From NCBI GenBank assembly GCA_021788565.1, contig JAJYKO010000382.1, forward strand, positions 1 to 6,062: 6,062 bases of DNA, given 5' to 3'. The stretch is from Chloroflexota bacterium (GTDB lineage Bacteria > Chloroflexota > UBA6077). The notes under the pieces are model-generated. The model did no database searches and was not told the origin of the DNA. It was given only the letters and a program-made list of their open reading frames with translations. Position numbers and translations under genes: made by a program. Of the stretch, positions 5,540 through 6,062 are shown piece by piece. Positions within the stretch are counted from its first letter, which is position 1; every line of letters starts with the position of its first letter.

Positions 5540-5668
5540 GGGGAGGGCGAAGCTCCTGCTGAGCCGCCACGTCGTGCAGGACCCCCGCCGACACATGTGC
5601 ATGCCCGTTCCGCGGGGACACGTCGGTGGGCCGCAACGAGGCGGCTCGCCGGGAGGCTCGCCCTCCCC
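5540..5668. repeat. 129-bp palindromic intergenic element (non-autonomous, MITE- or REP-like)
   Basis: The outer arms 5540-5568 and 5640-5668 are reverse complements at 24 of 29 positions. Inner arms CCCGCCGAC (5584-5592) and GTCGGTGGG (5622-5630) pair at 8 of 9, so the whole element could fold as one long hairpin. The left arm is shared base for base over 28 bases with 173-200. It begins 19 bases after the protease stop and may also serve as a transcript end or stabiliser. The word GGGAGGGCGAAG occurs just outside at 5524-5535 and again in the arm at 5541-5552. No open reading frame of its own is credible. Confidence 0.75.
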
Positions 5669-5686
5669 ATCAGACTCAGCCGCACT

Positions 5687-6062
5687 TTACGCCGCCAGGC
5701 GCTGCCTCTCCCGCTCCTCTGGAACAGCGGTGATATCCAGGAGCTTGCCGCCACGAAGCACCGTGAGGCGCGTGCTCCCTCCAGGCCGCAGACGCGACAG
5801 GCGACCGGCGAGGTCGTTGCTGCCGGTCACAACGCGCCCGTCCAGCGCGATCAGCAGGTCGCCCGGCAGCACCCCTGCCCGCTCGGCGGGGCCGTTCTCC
5901 TTCAGTTCAAACACCATCAGTCCCTGATCGGTCGAGACCCCCAGCGGCTGTGCGATCACTGCGGGTAGCTCGATCTCTCTCAAGGTAACGCCGAGGAAAG
6001 CCTGCCGGTCGCTCTCCGACAGGAACTTCACGGCTACGTGGCTCGGGACGGCCAGCGCCATG
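5687..6062 (-). CDS. HtrA/DegP-like serine protease, C-terminal part with PDZ domain (5' end outside window)
   Basis: The visible 124 residues start MALAVPSHVAVKFL, which fits the last strand and helix of a trypsin-like S1C domain, where A-[IV]-P-S-x-x-V-x-x-F-L is typical just before the PDZ domain. PDZ features follow: FLGVTL (22-27), then GLMVFELKENGPAERAGVLP (47-66), then GDLLIALDGRVV (67-78), and a closing beta-strand TRLTVLRGGK. The protein ends EERERQRLAA shortly after the PDZ fold, so there is one PDZ domain at the C-terminus. The catalytic triad would lie beyond the right edge and cannot be checked. The ATG at 6061 is probably an internal Met, not the start. HtrA-type proteases handle misfolded envelope proteins, usually outside the cytoplasm. 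A catalytically dead or stand-alone PDZ protein cannot be ruled out. Confidence 0.8.
   Translation of the reverse strand, partial: MALAVPSHVAVKFLSESDRQAFLGVTLREIELPAVIAQPLGVSTDQGLMVFELKENGPAERAGVLPGDLLIALDGRVVTGSNDLAGRLSRLRPGGSTRLTVLRGGKLLDITAVPEERERQRLAA

Noticed and set aside
4680..5927. Plus-strand 415-codon reading frame
   Set aside because: It is antisense to two well-supported genes and runs through their promoter and an intergenic repeat; the length reflects high GC content.

Overview
The window comes from a GC-rich bacterium. All supported genes lie on the minus strand, so the biological order runs from the right edge to the left edge. The taxon cannot be fixed from the sequence. A DUF2089 regulator next to a DUF4097 protein, a PEP-synthase-like phosphotransferase, and small hairpin-forming repeats in most intergenic gaps would fit lineages such as Armatimonadota, Chloroflexota or Planctomycetota. 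That is a weak inference.

Layout in transcription order. (1) 6062-5687: the C-terminal end of an HtrA/DegP-like trypsin-PDZ protease, whose N-terminus lies outside the window. (2) 5686-5370: an intergenic gap with a 129-bp inverted-repeat element, then an AT-rich block and a good sigma-70/sigma-A-type promoter (TTGACA-17-TAGGAT). (3) 5369-3384: a compact operon of three overlapping genes. These are a zinc-ribbon/HTH DUF2089 regulator, a cytosolic DUF4097 beta-solenoid protein with an almost perfect 18-residue repeat, and a 61-65-residue cysteine-containing protein of unknown function. (4) 3383-3052: a gap with a 178-bp multi-hairpin repeat, a 22-bp dyad, and an intrinsic-terminator-like hairpin just upstream of the next ribosome binding site. 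(5) 3051-385: an 888-residue ATP-grasp plus swivelling-His-domain phosphotransferase with the domain order of rifampicin phosphotransferase. (6) 384-136: a gap with two more inverted-repeat elements. (7) 135-1: the N-terminus of an MFS transporter with a one-base frameshift, running off the left edge.

How the parts may work together. The DUF2089 and DUF4097 proteins each end in the same short helical motif (EIL-x-x-V-x-x-G-x-L pattern). This motif is known from DUF2089 proteins and from YvlB/LiaX-type proteins, so the two products of the overlapping genes probably belong to one signalling or envelope-stress module. The HtrA-like protease upstream fits that theme but is separated by a repeat and a new promoter. 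The phosphotransferase followed by an MFS exporter looks like a drug-inactivation plus efflux pair. Here the exporter reading frame is broken, by mutation or by a sequence error. The most interesting non-coding signal is the terminator-like hairpin and dyad in the phosphotransferase leader, which could make that gene inducible.
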